Position numbers and translations under genes: made by a program
Notes under the pieces: generated by a model
Told to the model about the DNA's origin: nothing
The model's input: only the letters and a program-made list of their open reading frames with translations
The model's database searches: none
Shown here: positions 34,684 to 44,811 of the stretch, piece after piece
Layout: every line of letters begins with the position of its first letter
How positions within the stretch are numbered: the first letter of the stretch is position 1
Source: CAUYXS01 sp965248495
GTDB taxonomy: Bacteria; Chloroflexota; Dehalococcoidia; Lucifugimonadales; Australimonadaceae
DNA length: 64,000 nt
Direction: 5' to 3'
Assembly: GCA_965248495.1 (NCBI GenBank)
Contig: CBDFJL010000003.1
Span: 310,001-374,000, forward strand

Positions 34684-34902
34684 CTAGCGGAACCGATAGG
34701 TAATCCGCCCACGGGTCAGGTCGTACGGCGAGAGCTCGACCAGCACACGGTCTCCCGGCAGCACGCGGATGAAGTTCATACGCATCTTGCCCGAAACGTG
34801 GGCCAGCACCTCGTGACCGTTGCCCAACGCCACTTTGAACGACGCGTTGGGCAACGCCTCGCTCACAGTCGCCTCAACTTCGATCGATTCCTTCTTCGCC
34901 AT
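34684..34902 (-). CDS. infA: translation initiation factor IF-1
   Basis: A 72-aa OB-fold protein that binds the ribosomal A site during initiation. [57 protein letters not shown] is the complete family pattern. It lies 17 bp after map. Confidence 0.97.
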   Translation of the reverse strand: MAKKESIEVEATVSEALPNASFKVALGNGHEVLAHVSGKMRMNFIRVLPGDRVLVELSPYDLTRGRITYRFR

Positions 34903-34919
34903 AGAGCGCCGGCTGCCGG

Positions 34920-35723
34920 CTAGTCCACCTTCGTCGTAATGATCGGCTCGCCGTCCGTGATAAGGACGGTGTGTTCGAAATGGACCGATGGGCTGGAGTC
35001 CGCGGTGACCACGGTCCAGTCATCGTCCATCAGGATCGTCTCGTGCGTGCCCAGGTTGACCATGGGCTCGATTGCGATCGCCATGCCTTCGCGGAGCGGG
35101 ATACCGCGCCCCGAAGGGCCGAAGTTGGGCACCGAGGGCGCTTCGTGCAGCTGACGGCCGATGCCGTGCCCCACGTACTCGCGCACGATGCCGTAGTCGC
35201 CGAGCCGCTCGATCTCCGCCTGGATGGCGTGAGACACGTCGCCAATGCGGTTGGCGGCCCTGGACTGGCGAATGCCTGCGTACAGGCCCGCCTCTCCGGC
35301 CTCCAACAGCTTCACCAACGCCTCGGGCACTTCGCCGACCGCCACCGTGACCGCAGCGTCCCCGTACAGCCCACCGACGATGGCGCCGAGGTCCAAGCTC
35401 ACCAGGTCGCCGTCCTCGATAACGCGGTCACGGCTGGGTATGCCGTGGACGATCTCGTGGTTCAGCGACACGCACAGCGTGCCGGGGAAGCCCCGATAGC
35501 CCTTGAACGCGGGCTTGCCGCCCAAGCCACGGATCTCGCGTTCGGCGATGACGTCCAGGTCCTGCGTCGTCATGCCCGCGCCAACGGACTGCTTCAGCAC
35601 CAAGTGCGTCTTGCCAACAATTTGGCCAGCCTCGTACATCAGGTCGAGCTCGGCCTGTGTCTTGATCGTCGCCCCGTTGGCGGGCGCGCCGATGGTCTGA
35701 CCTAGAATTGGATTGCTATGCAC
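34920..35723 (-). CDS. map: methionine aminopeptidase, type I
   Basis: 267 aa. Removes the initiator Met. The metal ligands are visible in [19 protein letters not shown] (the two Asp), [12 protein letters not shown] (His) and AIEPMVN with the late HFEHTVLIT (Glu). The conserved [13 protein letters not shown] is present. The start is GTG at 35723. A -10-like TACAAT ends 12 nt upstream, so some transcription may begin here. Confidence 0.95.
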   Translation of the reverse strand: MHSNPILGQTIGAPANGATIKTQAELDLMYEAGQIVGKTHLVLKQSVGAGMTTQDLDVIAEREIRGLGGKPAFKGYRGFPGTLCVSLNHEIVHGIPSRDRVIEDGDLVSLDLGAIVGGLYGDAAVTVAVGEVPEALVKLLEAGEAGLYAGIRQSRAANRIGDVSHAIQAEIERLGDYGIVREYVGHGIGRQLHEAPSVPNFGPSGRGIPLREGMAIAIEPMVNLGTHETILMDDDWTVVTADSSPSVHFEHTVLITDGEPIITTKVD

Positions 35724-35735
35724 GCGTAATGTCCT

Positions 35736-35741
35736 ATTGTA
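35736..35741 (-). promoter_or_regulatory. possible internal promoter before map
   Basis: TACAAT on the minus strand, between the adk stop and the map GTG, gives a leader of about 6 nt. The -35 region is poor. It would provide extra map-infA-rpmJ-rpsM expression. Confidence 0.35.
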
Positions 35742-35751
35742 CCAACGAAGC

Positions 35752-36315
35752 CTAGACCCCGACCGCTTCGCATAGGTTGTCCGTCACGCCGTCCATCGTT
35801 TGCGCGCCATCGAGCCGCTTGAGTTTGCCCTGCCCGCGGTAGTACTGCGCGAGGGGCGCCGTCTGCTCTTCGTACACCCTGAGGCGCTCTTCGATCACCT
35901 CGGGAGTGTCGTCGGAGCGGCCCTCCGCAACCGCACGGCCCAGCAGGCGCCGTAGCAGCTCGTCTCGCTGGCACTCCAGCAGCACGACGTAATCAATCGC
36001 CTCGGCCCGGCCAGAGAGCGCATCGTCGAGCGCCTCGGCCTGCGCCACGTTCCGCGGGAAACCGTCCAGCACATAGCCTCCAACGGCGTCGGCGCGGTCC
36101 ATCCGGTCGAGCATCATGCGAATGGTCACCTCGTTCGGCACCAAGTCGCCGCGGTCCATGTACGTCTGGGCCAGCTTGCCCAACTCCGTGCCGTTGCCCA
36201 CGTTCTCGCGGAACAGGTCGCCGGATGCGATGTGTGCCACCTTCGCCCGTTCGGCGAGGCGCGCGGCCTGCGTTCCCTTCCCCGCTCCCGGCGGGCCCAG
36301 TAGTACGACGCGCAT
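35752..36315 (-). CDS. adk: adenylate kinase (short form)
   Basis: 187 aa. Balances ATP, ADP and AMP. The P-loop GPPGAGKGTQAARLAE lies at 7-22, the AMP site at GYVLDGFPRNVAQAEAL, and the Arg-bearing RLLGRAVAEGRSDDT follows. The LID is short and lacks the zinc cysteines. The ATG shares a base with the secY stop (TAATG), so translation is coupled. The longer upstream frame was rejected because it lies in secY. Confidence 0.96.
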   Translation of the reverse strand: MRVVLLGPPGAGKGTQAARLAERAKVAHIASGDLFRENVGNGTELGKLAQTYMDRGDLVPNEVTIRMMLDRMDRADAVGGYVLDGFPRNVAQAEALDDALSGRAEAIDYVVLLECQRDELLRRLLGRAVAEGRSDDTPEVIEERLRVYEEQTAPLAQYYRGQGKLKRLDGAQTMDGVTDNLCEAVGV

Positions 36316-37658
36316 TAGCGTAGGAACCCTTCGTAGTTGCGCATCATGAGCTGCGCCTCCAACTGCCGCATGGTGTCCAGGGCGACGGACACGAGGATGA
36401 GGAGGCTGGTGCTGCTCAGCGTCAGCGCCGAGACACCGGTCAGCCGCGTCAAGAAGAAGGGCGTGATGGCCACCAATCCAAGGAAGATGGCACCGCCCCA
36501 CGTGATGCGAAGAATGACCCGGTTGAGGTAGGCCTGCGTGGGCGGCCCCGGACGTATCCCCGGAACGAAGCCTCCGTTTTTTTGGAGGTTCTCGGCAAGG
36601 TTCTGCTGCTGGAAGGTCACCAACGTATAGAAGAAGGTGAAGATCACCACCAGCACGAAGACAGCCATCCAGTACCACAGAGAGGTAGGCGAGAGCGTGG
36701 TTGCGATGAATATCCCAAGCCGCGAGAAGAAGCTGTCGCTCGACGGGTTGGCGATGTACTGAGCCACCGTGCCGGGCAGGATCATGATGCTGAACGCGAA
36801 GATCAGCGGGATCATGCCCGCCGAATTCACGCGCAGCGGCAGGTGGGTGGCGCCAGATTGCCGATACATCCGGCCCTGGCGAAACACGCTGCGTCCGTAT
36901 TGAACGGGTATGCGGCGCTGCGCCTCGTTGAAGATGACGATCACGTAGATCAGCACGATGGAGAACAGCAGGAAGGCGAAGAGGCCGCCCGCGTTGTCCC
37001 GGGCCAGGAACCCCTGGCCGATGAGGCCGGGCAGCGTCGCCACGATGCCGCCGAAAATGATCAGCGAAATGCCGTTGCCGATGCCCCGCTCGGTAACGAG
37101 CTCACCAAGCCAGACCAAGAACAACGTGCCGCCGACGAAGGAGACGACGATGGTCAACGTGTCCAGCGCCCCGTCGCCCGTGAAGCCAACCGCGTGGGTG
37201 ATCACGCCCGAGCGCGAGAACAGGAGCAGTTGACCATAACCGGACAGAAAGGCCACCGGGACCGTGAGCCAGTGCGTAATCTGACTGACCCGCTGGCGTC
37301 CAGCGTCGCCTTCGCGGGCGATCTCCTGAAGGCGCGGGATGATGGGCACGAGTATCTGCATCACGATGCTGGAGGTGATGTAGGGATAGACGCCTAGCGC
37401 GACGATGCTCAGGTTCCGCAACCCACCGCCGGAGAAGAGGTCAAAAAAGGCGACCAGGTCGTTGTCCTGGAACAGCGAGCCGAGCTGGGCGCGGTCGACG
37501 CCCGGAACGGGGACGTGCGCCAGCATGCGGAATATCACCAACGCAGCGAGGGTGAACAGTATCCGGCCCCTGAGGTCGGGCGTGCGGAAAGCGTCGATCA
37601 TCGCCTGGACCAGCGCTGGTCTTCCGGGAGCCTGCCTCGCTGTCTGCGCCGATCGCAC
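36315..37658 (-). CDS. secY: protein translocase channel SecY
   Basis: 447 aa with ten hydrophobic helices; the central pore of Sec export. DLRGRILFTLAALVIFRM starts helix 1, HVPVPGVDRAQL the plug region, and YPYITSSIVMQIL and RRIPVQYG the conserved loops. The start GTG at 37658 has GAGGAAGAGG upstream. An ATG 19 codons later (MIDAFRTPDL) is an alternative start. Confidence 0.96.
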   Translation of the reverse strand: MRSAQTARQAPGRPALVQAMIDAFRTPDLRGRILFTLAALVIFRMLAHVPVPGVDRAQLGSLFQDNDLVAFFDLFSGGGLRNLSIVALGVYPYITSSIVMQILVPIIPRLQEIAREGDAGRQRVSQITHWLTVPVAFLSGYGQLLLFSRSGVITHAVGFTGDGALDTLTIVVSFVGGTLFLVWLGELVTERGIGNGISLIIFGGIVATLPGLIGQGFLARDNAGGLFAFLLFSIVLIYVIVIFNEAQRRIPVQYGRSVFRQGRMYRQSGATHLPLRVNSAGMIPLIFAFSIMILPGTVAQYIANPSSDSFFSRLGIFIATTLSPTSLWYWMAVFVLVVIFTFFYTLVTFQQQNLAENLQKNGGFVPGIRPGPPTQAYLNRVILRITWGGAIFLGLVAITPFFLTRLTGVSALTLSSTSLLILVSVALDTMRQLEAQLMMRNYEGFLR

Positions 37659-37660
37659 CG

Positions 37661-38257
37661 CTAAGCCTCTTCCTCGCCGTCGTCCGTCGTCTCGCCGTCA
37701 GCGTCGCCTGGCTCGGAGGCGACCTCGACTGCGGCTGCTCCCCCGGCCGCTTGGCCCGCCCTGGCTGCCTTGCGGCGAACGGCCCCGCCTCGGTCACGAG
37801 GCTTCTTGGGCACGTGGCTCTCTTCGACCCCGCCTCCCGCCGCTTCGATCTTCGCACGCGCCGTCTTCGACGCCTTCGTCACCTTCAGCTGCACGGCCCG
37901 GCTGATTTCGCCATCGCCGAGCACTTTGACAGGGGCCTTGGCGCTGCGCACGAGCCGGTGCTCGGCGAGCACCTGGGCCGTCACCTCGCCGACGCTCTCG
38001 GGCAGCCGGCCGATGTCGTCCAGGTTCACGACCTGATACTCCGTACGAAACGGGTTCTTGAAGCCGCGGAGCATGGGCAGACCCTTGATCTGCGGGTTCT
38101 GGCCGCCCTCGAAGCCGAGGCGAACCCCGCCGCCGGAGCGGGCCTTCTGCCCCTTCATGCCGCGGCCCGAGTACGTGCCGCTGCCCGAGCCGTTGCCCCG
38201 GCCGACACGCCAGTGCTTCTTCTGCTTGTGAATTGGCCGAATCTCGTGTGGGCGCAT
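37661..38257 (-). CDS. rplO: ribosomal protein L15 with C-terminal extension
   Basis: 198 aa, against about 147. The glycine-rich start WRVGRGNGSGSGTYSGRGMKGQKARSGGGVRLGFEGGQ and the VTKASKTARAKIEAAGG core are typical. Residues from about 147 form a basic then acidic Ala-rich tail ending DGEEEA. The ATG at 38257 was chosen; the upstream in-frame ATG at 38305 would overlap rpmD by 44 bp. Confidence 0.94.
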   Translation of the reverse strand: MRPHEIRPIHKQKKHWRVGRGNGSGSGTYSGRGMKGQKARSGGGVRLGFEGGQNPQIKGLPMLRGFKNPFRTEYQVVNLDDIGRLPESVGEVTAQVLAEHRLVRSAKAPVKVLGDGEISRAVQLKVTKASKTARAKIEAAGGGVEESHVPKKPRDRGGAVRRKAARAGQAAGGAAAVEVASEPGDADGETTDDGEEEA

Positions 38258-38261
38258 CGCG

Positions 38262-38486
38262 TTAGGCCCCGTCCCTGCTCTGCTTCGTTTCTTGGGCTTG
38301 CTCACCGTCGGCTGCCTCTACCGTAATCAGGTGGCGGACCTTGTTGAGCATGCCGCGGATCGTCGGCGTGTCCTCTCGCTCCACGCTCTGGTGGAGGCGG
38401 CGCAGGCCCAACGCCCGAACGGTCCGGCGTTGTTTCTGCCCGGACCCAATGACGCTACGGTCCAACCTGATTCTCAGCTTAGGCAT
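38262..38486 (-). CDS. rpmD: ribosomal protein L30
   Basis: 74 aa. [54 protein letters not shown] is the full L30 pattern, with a 14-residue polar tail. It overlaps rpsE by 8 bp and precedes rplO by 4 bp. Confidence 0.95.
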   Translation of the reverse strand: MPKLRIRLDRSVIGSGQKQRRTVRALGLRRLHQSVEREDTPTIRGMLNKVRHLITVEAADGEQAQETKQSRDGA

Positions 38487-39360
38487 CGTCCTCGTCCTCG
38501 TCGTCTTCGGTCTCATCGACACCGGCCGCGATGTCCTCGGCGACCTCGGGCGTCGTCTCGGGCTCGGCGTCAGCGTCGGCCGCCTGAGCAACAGGCTCGT
38601 CGACGGCTTCCCCAACTGGGGCTTCGATCTCGGCCGAAGGCTCGTCGGAGGCGACCGTGACTTCGGCGGCAGGGGTCTCGACGACGGCTTCGGCCTCGGG
38701 GGCGTCGTCCGGCGCATCGACCACCAGCTCTTGGGCGGCGACGGCGACAGGGGCCTGCGGGGGAGCGGGCTCCTGACGTCTGCTGCTGCGCGAGTTACTA
38801 CGCGACGACGGCGGCTCGGGCCGGTTCGACTCGCGGCGCCGTTGCGCGGCTCGCTCCGCCTGGAGCACCTCGTCGGACAGCGGGTTGTGCTCGCCCTGAA
38901 GCATCTGAAGCCCCGTCATAGTTGCTTTGACCACGTTGATCGGGTTGCGGCTGCCGAGCGCCTTGGCGACCACGTCGCGCACACCCAACGCCTCCATCAC
39001 CGCGCGAACGGCACCGCCGGCGATGACTCCGGCCCCCGCCTTCGCGGGCTTGATAAGCACTTTGGAGGCACCGAATTTGGCGTTGACGGTGTGGTGCACC
39101 GTGCTGCCGTTCAGCGGTATCGATACCAGGTGTTTCTTCGCGATCTCGGTCCCGTTGCGCACCGCGTCGGGCACGGCCTGGCCCCTACCGAGGCCCATGC
39201 CGACCCGGCCGCGGCCGTCGCCGACCACCACCATGGCGTTGAAGTGCAGATTCCGTCCGCCCTTCACCACCTTGGCGACGCGCCGGATCTGGACGACCTT
39301 CTCCTGAAGCTCGGCTCCATCGCCGTCGAAATCACGCTGGTACGGAGCATTGGATGTCAA
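38479..39360 (-). CDS. rpsE: ribosomal protein S5 with long acidic tail
   Basis: 293 aa, against about 165-170. Residues 1-175 are a complete S5 ([28 protein letters not shown] and the [28 protein letters not shown] domain). A Ser/Arg-rich linker (about 175-197) leads to an 85-residue acidic Ala/Glu/Val/Pro tail ending [12 protein letters not shown]. The start overlaps the rplR stop (ATGA). Confidence 0.95.
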   Translation of the reverse strand: MTSNAPYQRDFDGDGAELQEKVVQIRRVAKVVKGGRNLHFNAMVVVGDGRGRVGMGLGRGQAVPDAVRNGTEIAKKHLVSIPLNGSTVHHTVNAKFGASKVLIKPAKAGAGVIAGGAVRAVMEALGVRDVVAKALGSRNPINVVKATMTGLQMLQGEHNPLSDEVLQAERAAQRRRESNRPEPPSSRSNSRSSRRQEPAPPQAPVAVAAQELVVDAPDDAPEAEAVVETPAAEVTVASDEPSAEIEAPVGEAVDEPVAQAADADAEPETTPEVAEDIAAGVDETEDDEDEDDA

Positions 39361-39713
39361 AACGTCAAGCCTTCCTTGCGGGCGGACTCCGCCAGCTCCT
39401 TCACGCGGCCATGGAACTTGTACCCGCCCCGGTCAAAGACGACCGTATTAATGCCGTGCGCTTTGGCGCGCTCTGCCACCAGTTTGCCCACCTCACGCGC
39501 CTGATCGGCCTTGGTGCCGGCTTTGCTGTCGATCTCGAGTGTGCTCGCGGCTGCCAGAGTGTGGCCAGCCGCGTCGTCGATGACCTGCGCGTACATGTGG
39601 CGTGAGCTCCGGAACACGTTGAGCCGCGGGCGCTCGGGTGTGCCCTGCAGGCGCTGACGAAGCCGCATGTGGCGGACACGACGCGCGGCCCAAACGGTCT
39701 TAATGCGAGCCAT
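39357..39713 (-). CDS. rplR: ribosomal protein L18
   Basis: 118 aa; binds 5S r[37 protein letters not shown] and [26 protein letters not shown] are diagnostic. Normal length. Confidence 0.97.
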   Translation of the reverse strand: MARIKTVWAARRVRHMRLRQRLQGTPERPRLNVFRSSRHMYAQVIDDAAGHTLAAASTLEIDSKAGTKADQAREVGKLVAERAKAHGINTVVFDRGGYKFHGRVKELAESARKEGLTF

Positions 39714-39715
39714 GG

Positions 39716-40258
39716 CTACCCAGACCTCCCCGCGGCAGACTTGCCGGGCTTCAAGCGGATCACTTCGCCGCGGTAGCGCACGCCCTTGCCCTTGTAGGCA
39801 TCCGGCGGGCGGAGCCTGCGGATCTGCGCTGCCTGCTCACCAACGCGCTGCTTGTCGATACCGCGGACGTGGACGACGTTGTTGCCCTCCACCTCCAGCG
39901 TTATGCCATCCATGGGTTCAACCACGACGGGGTGGCTAAAGCCCAGCTGCATGTTGACGTTCTTGCTCTGTTGCTGGACGCGGTAGCCGACGATCTCCAG
40001 CGTGCGGCTGAACCCTTCGTCAACGCCGGTGACCATGTTGGCGACCAGCGCGCGCGTCAGCCCATGCAACGAGCGGTGCAGGCGCTGATCCGAAGGCCGC
40101 TCGACGAACACCTGGCCGTCATCGACTCGAACCGTGATGTCCGGGTGGACCGCCTGGCGCAGCTCGCCCTGCTTGCCACGCACGGAGACCTCGGCCTCGC
40201 CGATCTCGACGCTCACGCCCGCGGGTATGGCTATGGGCGTTTTTCCTATCCGTGACAT
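39716..40258 (-). CDS. rplF: ribosomal protein L6
   Basis: 180 aa; 50S protein near the factor-binding site. [19 protein letters not shown] and the C-terminal [29 protein letters not shown] are diagnostic. There is a 4-bp gap from rpsH. Confidence 0.97.
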   Translation of the reverse strand: MSRIGKTPIAIPAGVSVEIGEAEVSVRGKQGELRQAVHPDITVRVDDGQVFVERPSDQRLHRSLHGLTRALVANMVTGVDEGFSRTLEIVGYRVQQQSKNVNMQLGFSHPVVVEPMDGITLEVEGNNVVHVRGIDKQRVGEQAAQIRRLRPPDAYKGKGVRYRGEVIRLKPGKSAAGRSG

Positions 40259-40262
40259 GTCC

Positions 40263-40658
40263 CTACCACACGTATGCCCAGAGCTCGCCGCCGAGGCCTT
40301 GGCTCCAGGCTTGCCTTCCGGTCATCACGCCCTTGGACGTCGAGATGATAGAGATGCCACGGCCGCCGTAGGCCCTGGGTATCTCCTTGCGCTGCACCTG
40401 GACCCGAAGGCCGGGGCGGCTAACGCGCTTGAGCCCGGCGATGGCGGGCCGGCGGTCGTCGTACTTGAGCTGAACGCGCATGCTGTTCTGTGGCTTCTGC
40501 TCCGTCACTTCGTAGTCCTGAATGTACCCCTCGCTCTTCAGGATCTCGGCCAGGGCCACTTTGTTCTTGGAAGACGGCATGACCAGCGTGGCATGGCGAA
40601 CCATCTGTGCGTTCCTGATGCGGGCGAGCATGTCGGCGATGGGGTCGGTGACCGGCAT
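40263..40658 (-). CDS. rpsH: ribosomal protein S8
   Basis: 131 aa; binds the central domain of 16S rRNA and in some bacteria represses the spc operon. [41 protein letters not shown] and [20 protein letters not shown] are typical. The ATG at 40658 begins the conserved N-terminus; the upstream frame runs into rpsN. Confidence 0.96.
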   Translation of the reverse strand: MPVTDPIADMLARIRNAQMVRHATLVMPSSKNKVALAEILKSEGYIQDYEVTEQKPQNSMRVQLKYDDRRPAIAGLKRVSRPGLRVQVQRKEIPRAYGGRGISIISTSKGVMTGRQAWSQGLGGELWAYVW

Positions 40659-40662
40659 GGGA

Positions 40663-40968
40663 TTACCAGCTCGCCTTTTTGACACCGGGGAGCTTGCCCT
40701 GCAAGGCAAGCTCACGGAACTTAATGCGCGAGATTCCGAAGTAGCGGATATACGAGCGAGGCCGCCCGGTGAGAGCGCAGCGATTTCGGTAGCGCGCCGC
40801 CAGCGAGTTCAGGGGCAGCTTCGAGAGCGCCAAGCGAGCGTTGGCCCGGTCCTCCGGGGCGCGGGTGCGGTCCACGACGGCAGCGCGCAACTCTGATCGC
40901 CTTTCGGCGTAGCGCGCCACGATCTTCTTGATCCGCTCGTTCTTCACCACTTTGCTCTTTTTCGCCAC
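40663..40968 (-). CDS. rpsN: ribosomal protein S14, long zinc-free form
   Basis: 101 aa. The C-terminal [40 protein letters not shown] is diagnostic. The CxxC pairs of the short zinc form are missing, so this is the long C- type, whereas the S4 encoded here is the zinc type. Confidence 0.96.
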   Translation of the reverse strand: MAKKSKVVKNERIKKIVARYAERRSELRAAVVDRTRAPEDRANARLALSKLPLNSLAARYRNRCALTGRPRSYIRYFGISRIKFRELALQGKLPGVKKASW

Positions 40969-40986
40969 GTTCTTTTCCTCGGTCCC

Positions 40987-41847
40987 CTAGCGGACTTGGC
41001 CTTCGCGCGCAAATGGCATGCCCATCAGCTCGAGCAGCCGAAAGCCCTCGCGGTCCGTCCGTGCAGTTGTCGTTACCGTCACTTGCAGGCCCCGCGCCCG
41101 GTCGATGGAGCCATACTCCAGCTCCGGGAACATGGTCTGGTCACGCAGGCCTATGGAGTAGTTGCCCTTGCCATCGAAGGCGGTGCGCGAGACTCCGCGG
41201 AAGTCGCGGATTCGTGGCAGGGCAAGGCTCAAGAGCCTGTCCAGGAATTCGTACATGCGCCGCCCTCGCAAGGTCACCATGCATCCGATGGGCATGCCCT
41301 CGCGGATCTTGAACGCGGCGATGGATTGCTTTGCCTTGGTTATCACGGGGCGCTGCCCGGTGATCGCAGCCAGCTGAGCCGGCGCCGTCTCCAGCGCCTT
41401 GGCGTTGGTCAGCGCCTCTCCCAGGCCGATGTTGACGACGACCTTGGTGGGGCGTGGCGTCTGCATGGAGCTTGCGTACCCGAACTCGCGGATGAGCGCG
41501 GCGCGGATCTCGTCAAGGTAGCGTTGCTCCAGCCTTGGCTTCGCGCGCTGGACGAGCGCCGCGGGCCGCTGCCGGCGGGTTGCTCGAGCAGGTGCCGCCG
41601 CGTCGGCCACCGGGGCGTCGTCGGCTGCAACGGCCTCGGCTGAAGCCGCAGGGGTCTTTTCGCTTGCCTCAGCAGCAGCCTCGGGCTGCGCCGCGCGACG
41701 GGCGCGCGTGCGGGGGGCAGCGGCCGGCTTTTTCGCGCCGGCGGCCTTCGCGCGGGGGCGAGCAGGTCTCTTGGCGGGTGCCGCGGGCTGCTCGGCCGCC
41801 GCTTCCGGCTGGTCAACTGCGTTCTTCTGTTGTTCTTCTTCTGCCAT
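40987..41847 (-). CDS. rplE: ribosomal protein L5 with long N-terminal extension
   Basis: 286 aa, against about 180. The L5 core begins near residue 103 ([21 protein letters not shown]) and includes [48 protein letters not shown] and [20 protein letters not shown]. The first 100 residues are Ala/Pro-rich, mixing acidic stretches with basic ones ([20 protein letters not shown]). The only ATG near the core is far upstream at 41847, and the frame stays open, so the extension is probably translated. Confidence 0.92.
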   Translation of the reverse strand: MAEEEQQKNAVDQPEAAAEQPAAPAKRPARPRAKAAGAKKPAAAPRTRARRAAQPEAAAEASEKTPAASAEAVAADDAPVADAAAPARATRRQRPAALVQRAKPRLEQRYLDEIRAALIREFGYASSMQTPRPTKVVVNIGLGEALTNAKALETAPAQLAAITGQRPVITKAKQSIAAFKIREGMPIGCMVTLRGRRMYEFLDRLLSLALPRIRDFRGVSRTAFDGKGNYSIGLRDQTMFPELEYGSIDRARGLQVTVTTTARTDREGFRLLELMGMPFAREGQVR

Positions 41848-41862
41848 TATCTCAACATCCGT

Positions 41863-42183
41863 CTAGGCCAACATGCCGTCGCAGCGCTTGCAGACCCGCG
41901 CCTTCGAGCCATTATCCAAGAGGCGAATCCCAACACGGGTCGGCCTATCGCAGGAGGGACACACCGGCATGATCTTGAAGATCGCCAGGGGCTTCTCCAT
42001 GCTAATGATGCCCGCTTGGCGCGCGCCGGAGGCTCCCGCCTTCACGTGTTTTTTCACCATATTGAGGCCCTCGACCAGCGCCTTCCCTTGGGCGGGCAAG
42101 ATCTGCTGGACGGTGCCCCGCTTCCCTTTATCGCGGCCCCGTATGACCTCGACGAGGTCCTCGCGCTTTATCCGTGCGGCCAT
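41863..42183 (-). CDS. rplX: ribosomal protein L24
   Basis: 106 aa; an assembly initiator of the 50S subunit with a KOW motif (EDLVEVIRGRDKGKRGTVQQI). The C-terminal half carries a CxxC...CxxC zinc pattern (CPSC, CKRC). It starts 2 bp after the rplN stop. Confidence 0.95.
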   Translation of the reverse strand: MAARIKREDLVEVIRGRDKGKRGTVQQILPAQGKALVEGLNMVKKHVKAGASGARQAGIISMEKPLAIFKIMPVCPSCDRPTRVGIRLLDNGSKARVCKRCDGMLA

Positions 42184-42185
42184 GG

Positions 42186-42554
42186 CTACAGGACCTCCGG
42201 GGCCAGGGACACGATGCGCATGTAGTTGCGCTCTCTTAGCTCGCGCGCGACCGGGCCGAAGATGCGCGTGCCCCGGGGGGCCTGCGTCTCGGTCAGGATC
42301 ACCGCGGCGTTGTCGTCGAAGCGGATAGTCGATCCGTCGGGCCGCTTGGTGATGGCCTTGGTGCGGACGATCACCGCACGGACGACTTCGCCCTTCTTCA
42401 CGGCGCTGTTTGGCTGGGCCACCTTGACCGAGCCGACAATAACATCGCCGACGTGGGCGTAGCGGTGCCGCGATCCTCCGGGGATGTTGAAGCACATGAT
42501 CTCCCGCGCGCCGGAGTTGTCGGCCACGGTGACGCGGGTGAATGTCTGGATCAT
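42186..42554 (-). CDS. rplN: ribosomal protein L14
   Basis: 122 aa; forms an intersubunit bridge. [45 protein letters not shown] and [14 protein letters not shown] are diagnostic. The ATG overlaps the rpsQ stop (ATGA). Confidence 0.97.
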   Translation of the reverse strand: MIQTFTRVTVADNSGAREIMCFNIPGGSRHRYAHVGDVIVGSVKVAQPNSAVKKGEVVRAVIVRTKAITKRPDGSTIRFDDNAAVILTETQAPRGTRIFGPVARELRERNYMRIVSLAPEVL

Positions 42555-43363
42555 TCGCTCGCCTCCTCGGTGCTTGTGCCGTCGGAGGGCGCCTCGGCGG
42601 CAGGCTCGTCGTCCTTCTTGGCCCGCGTCTTGCGGGGGGTGGTCGAGCGAGTCGCCGGGGTGGCCGTCGCACGCTTGCGCTTGGGGGCCGGCTTCTCGAC
42701 GGCTTCCTCAACCGAGGCCTCGACCACTGCCTCGGCCACGGGCGCCTCCTCGGCGACGGGCTCTTCAGCGGCTTCCTCTACCGGGGCCTCGACCACTGCC
42801 TCGGCCACGGGCGCATCAGCCACGGGCGCCTCTGCAGCGACAGGCTCCTCGACGGCTTCCTCAACCGGGGCCTCGGCCACGGGCGCCTCAGTCACGGGCG
42901 CCTCCTCGGCGACGGGCTCCTCGACGGCTTCCTCAGCCGGGGCCTCGACCACTGCCTCAGCCACGGGCGCCTCCTCGGCGACGGGCTCTTCGACGGCTTC
43001 CTCAACCGGGGCCTCGACCACTGCCTCAGCCACGGGCGCCTCAGCCACGGGCGCCTCCTCGGCGACGGGCTCTTCGGCGACATCGACGTCGACATCGACA
43101 GTCTCGGCGCGGCGCAGCAGCTCCGCCACGCGCCAGCGCTTGGTCTTGCTCATCGGCCGCGTCTCGATGATGCGTACGACGTCGCCGATCTGGTACTCGT
43201 TCGCCTCATCGTGCGCAACGAACTTGGAAACGCGCTTCAGCACTTTGCCGTAGAGCCAGTGCCGTACGCGTCGGTCCACCGCTACGACGACGGTCTTATC
43301 CATTCCGTTCCGGATGACCCGGCCGGTGCGCTCTTTGCGCCGCTCTGTGTGGATCGTGGTCAT
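42551..43363 (-). CDS. rpsQ: ribosomal protein S17 with very long acidic repeat tail
   Basis: 270 aa, three times the usual 80-90. Residues 1-86 are an ordinary S17 ([51 protein letters not shown]). Residues 87 to about 220 repeat [24 protein letters not shown] units, almost entirely Ala, Val, Glu and Pro. A basic patch ([16 protein letters not shown]) and a final acidic stretch follow. The nucleotide sequence is repeated too (42,700-43,080). There is no stop or frameshift at the junction, and rplN starts at its end, so the tail is genuinely in frame. Confidence 0.94.
   Translation of the reverse strand: MTTIHTERRKERTGRVIRNGMDKTVVVAVDRRVRHWLYGKVLKRVSKFVAHDEANEYQIGDVVRIIETRPMSKTKRWRVAELLRRAETVDVDVDVAEEPVAEEAPVAEAPVAEAVVEAPVEEAVEEPVAEEAPVAEAVVEAPAEEAVEEPVAEEAPVTEAPVAEAPVEEAVEEPVAAEAPVADAPVAEAVVEAPVEEAAEEPVAEEAPVAEAVVEASVEEAVEKPAPKRKRATATPATRSTTPRKTRAKKDDEPAAEAPSDGTSTEEASE
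42700..43080 (-). repeat. imperfect tandem repeats coding the S17 tail
   Basis: Repeated blocks on the plus strand such as GCCTCGGCCACGGGCGCCTC and GGCGACGGGCTCTTC alternate in several orders. Unit lengths are multiples of three, so changes in copy number would keep the frame. Confidence 0.85.
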
Positions 43364-43372
43364 CGGTACTTA

Positions 43373-43594
43373 CTACTCTCCAGCCTCAAGGGCGCCTTCG
43401 ATCTCCCGCTCACGCCTGACCGTCTTGATCTGGGCAAGGCGCCGCTTCGTCTTACGCAGTTCGCTCGGGTCGCCCAACTGCCGCGTCGCCATGCGAAACC
43501 GCAGGTGGAGCAACTCCAGCTCCGTGCTGTTCTCTTCTTCCGCAAGCCGCTCGTCGGAGAGCCCGCGAATGGGACTGATCTGTGACCGTGGCAC
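43373..43594 (-). CDS. rpmC: ribosomal protein L29
   Basis: 73 aa; sits at the exit tunnel. ELELLHLRFRMATRQLGDPSELRKTKRRLAQIKTV is the family core. The start is GTG at 43594; no ATG lies before the conserved helix. It is placed between rplP and rpsQ as usual. Confidence 0.92.
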   Translation of the reverse strand: MPRSQISPIRGLSDERLAEEENSTELELLHLRFRMATRQLGDPSELRKTKRRLAQIKTVRREREIEGALEAGE

Positions 43595-43606
43595 CGTGCT
43601 CGCTCC

Positions 43607-44032
43607 CTACGCCGCCGTCATTTCGTCTTGGCGGCCGACGGTCCGCGTGGGGACCGGCAACTTCGCCGCCGCCTTACGCAACGCCTCTCGAGCCACCTCG
43701 GGCGCGACGCCGCCGATCTCGAACATGATCCTGCCCGGCCGCACGACGGCGACCCAGGCATCCACCGGCCCCTTGCCACCGCCCTGCCGCGTCTCCAAGG
43801 GTTTCTTGGTGATGGGCTTGGAGGGGAAGATACGGATCCACACCTGGCCGCCACGCCGCAAGTGCCGGACGATAGCGCGCCTCCCGGCCTCAATCTGTCG
43901 TGAAGTCACCCATGAGGCCGACAGGCTCTTGAGCCCGTAGTCGCCGAACGCGACCGAGTTACCCCGCTGCGCGAGGCCTCGCATCCGGCCGCGATGGGTC
44001 TTCCGGAACTTAGTTCGTTTCGGCTGCAGCAT
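43607..44032 (-). CDS. rplP: ribosomal protein L16
   Basis: 141 aa; lies by the A site. [63 protein letters not shown] and [12 protein letters not shown] are diagnostic. The ATG overlaps the rpsC 3' end by 23 bp. Confidence 0.97.
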   Translation of the reverse strand: MLQPKRTKFRKTHRGRMRGLAQRGNSVAFGDYGLKSLSASWVTSRQIEAGRRAIVRHLRRGGQVWIRIFPSKPITKKPLETRQGGGKGPVDAWVAVVRPGRIMFEIGGVAPEVAREALRKAAAKLPVPTRTVGRQDEMTAA

Positions 44033-44810
44033 CGCTATCGCCTTCGTTCATCACACTCGCATCGATCGGGGCCGCCTCCGCAGCCTCGGCCGCGGTCACG
44101 GTCACTTCCACCGGCGCCAGCGTCTCTTCCTCTGCCGCGACAACGCGCTGTTTCGGCACCATCTCGCCGCGGTATATCCAGACCTTGACGCCGATGCGGC
44201 CCATGGTGGTGGCGGCTTCGGCGAGGCCATAATCTATGTCGGCCCGTAGCGTGTGCAGCGGCACGCGGCCCTCCATGGCCTTGTCACGTCGAGCGATCTC
44301 GGAGCCGCCAAGCCGTCCCGCGACGTTGACCTTCACACCACGAGCACCTGCCTGGATGGTGCGCTGCACCGTCTGGCGCACGGCGCGGCGGTAGGCCACG
44401 CGGCGTTCCAGCTGGTCGGCGATGTTGCGCGCCACCAAGAAGGCGTCCAGCTCAGGCTGCCGGATTTCGAGAACGTTCAGCCGCACGCGCTGGGTCCCGG
44501 AGGCTTGCTCTAGCGCCTTGCGCAGCTCCTCGACGCGCTGGCCGCCGCGCCCGATGACGATGCCGGGACGCGCGGTATGCACGTTGACGACCAGGTCTTG
44601 CGAGTTGCGCTCGATCTCCACGCGGGCGATGCCTGCGTCGGTGTACTGGCGGTCGATGATCTGCCGGATGGCGGCGTCGCCAGCAACCTGCTGGGCGTAC
44701 TCGATGCCTTTGCCAGCGAACCACTTCGCCTGCCAGTCCCGGACCGGCTGGTCGTGGCCCGGCACCGTGATACCGAGGCGGAAGCCCACGGGGTGAACCT
44801 TGTGTCCCAT
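44010..44810 (-). CDS. rpsC: ribosomal protein S3 with acidic tail
   Basis: 266 aa. [15 protein letters not shown] starts it. The KH domain has [20 protein letters not shown], and the C-terminal domain has [37 protein letters not shown] and VKVWIYRGE. The last 45 or so residues are acidic and Ala-rich. The ATG at 44810 lies 1 bp after the rplV stop. Confidence 0.97.
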   Translation of the reverse strand: MGHKVHPVGFRLGITVPGHDQPVRDWQAKWFAGKGIEYAQQVAGDAAIRQIIDRQYTDAGIARVEIERNSQDLVVNVHTARPGIVIGRGGQRVEELRKALEQASGTQRVRLNVLEIRQPELDAFLVARNIADQLERRVAYRRAVRQTVQRTIQAGARGVKVNVAGRLGGSEIARRDKAMEGRVPLHTLRADIDYGLAEAATTMGRIGVKVWIYRGEMVPKQRVVAAEEETLAPVEVTVTAAEAAEAAPIDASVMNEGDSDAAAETN

Positions 44811-44811
44811 G

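Noticed and set aside
42453..43585. Long plus-strand frames (266 and 347 aa) rich in Ser/Thr/Gly/Ala repeats
   Set aside because: They are the antisense of the S17 acidic tail repeats. No start signal is seen and no domain is recognisable.
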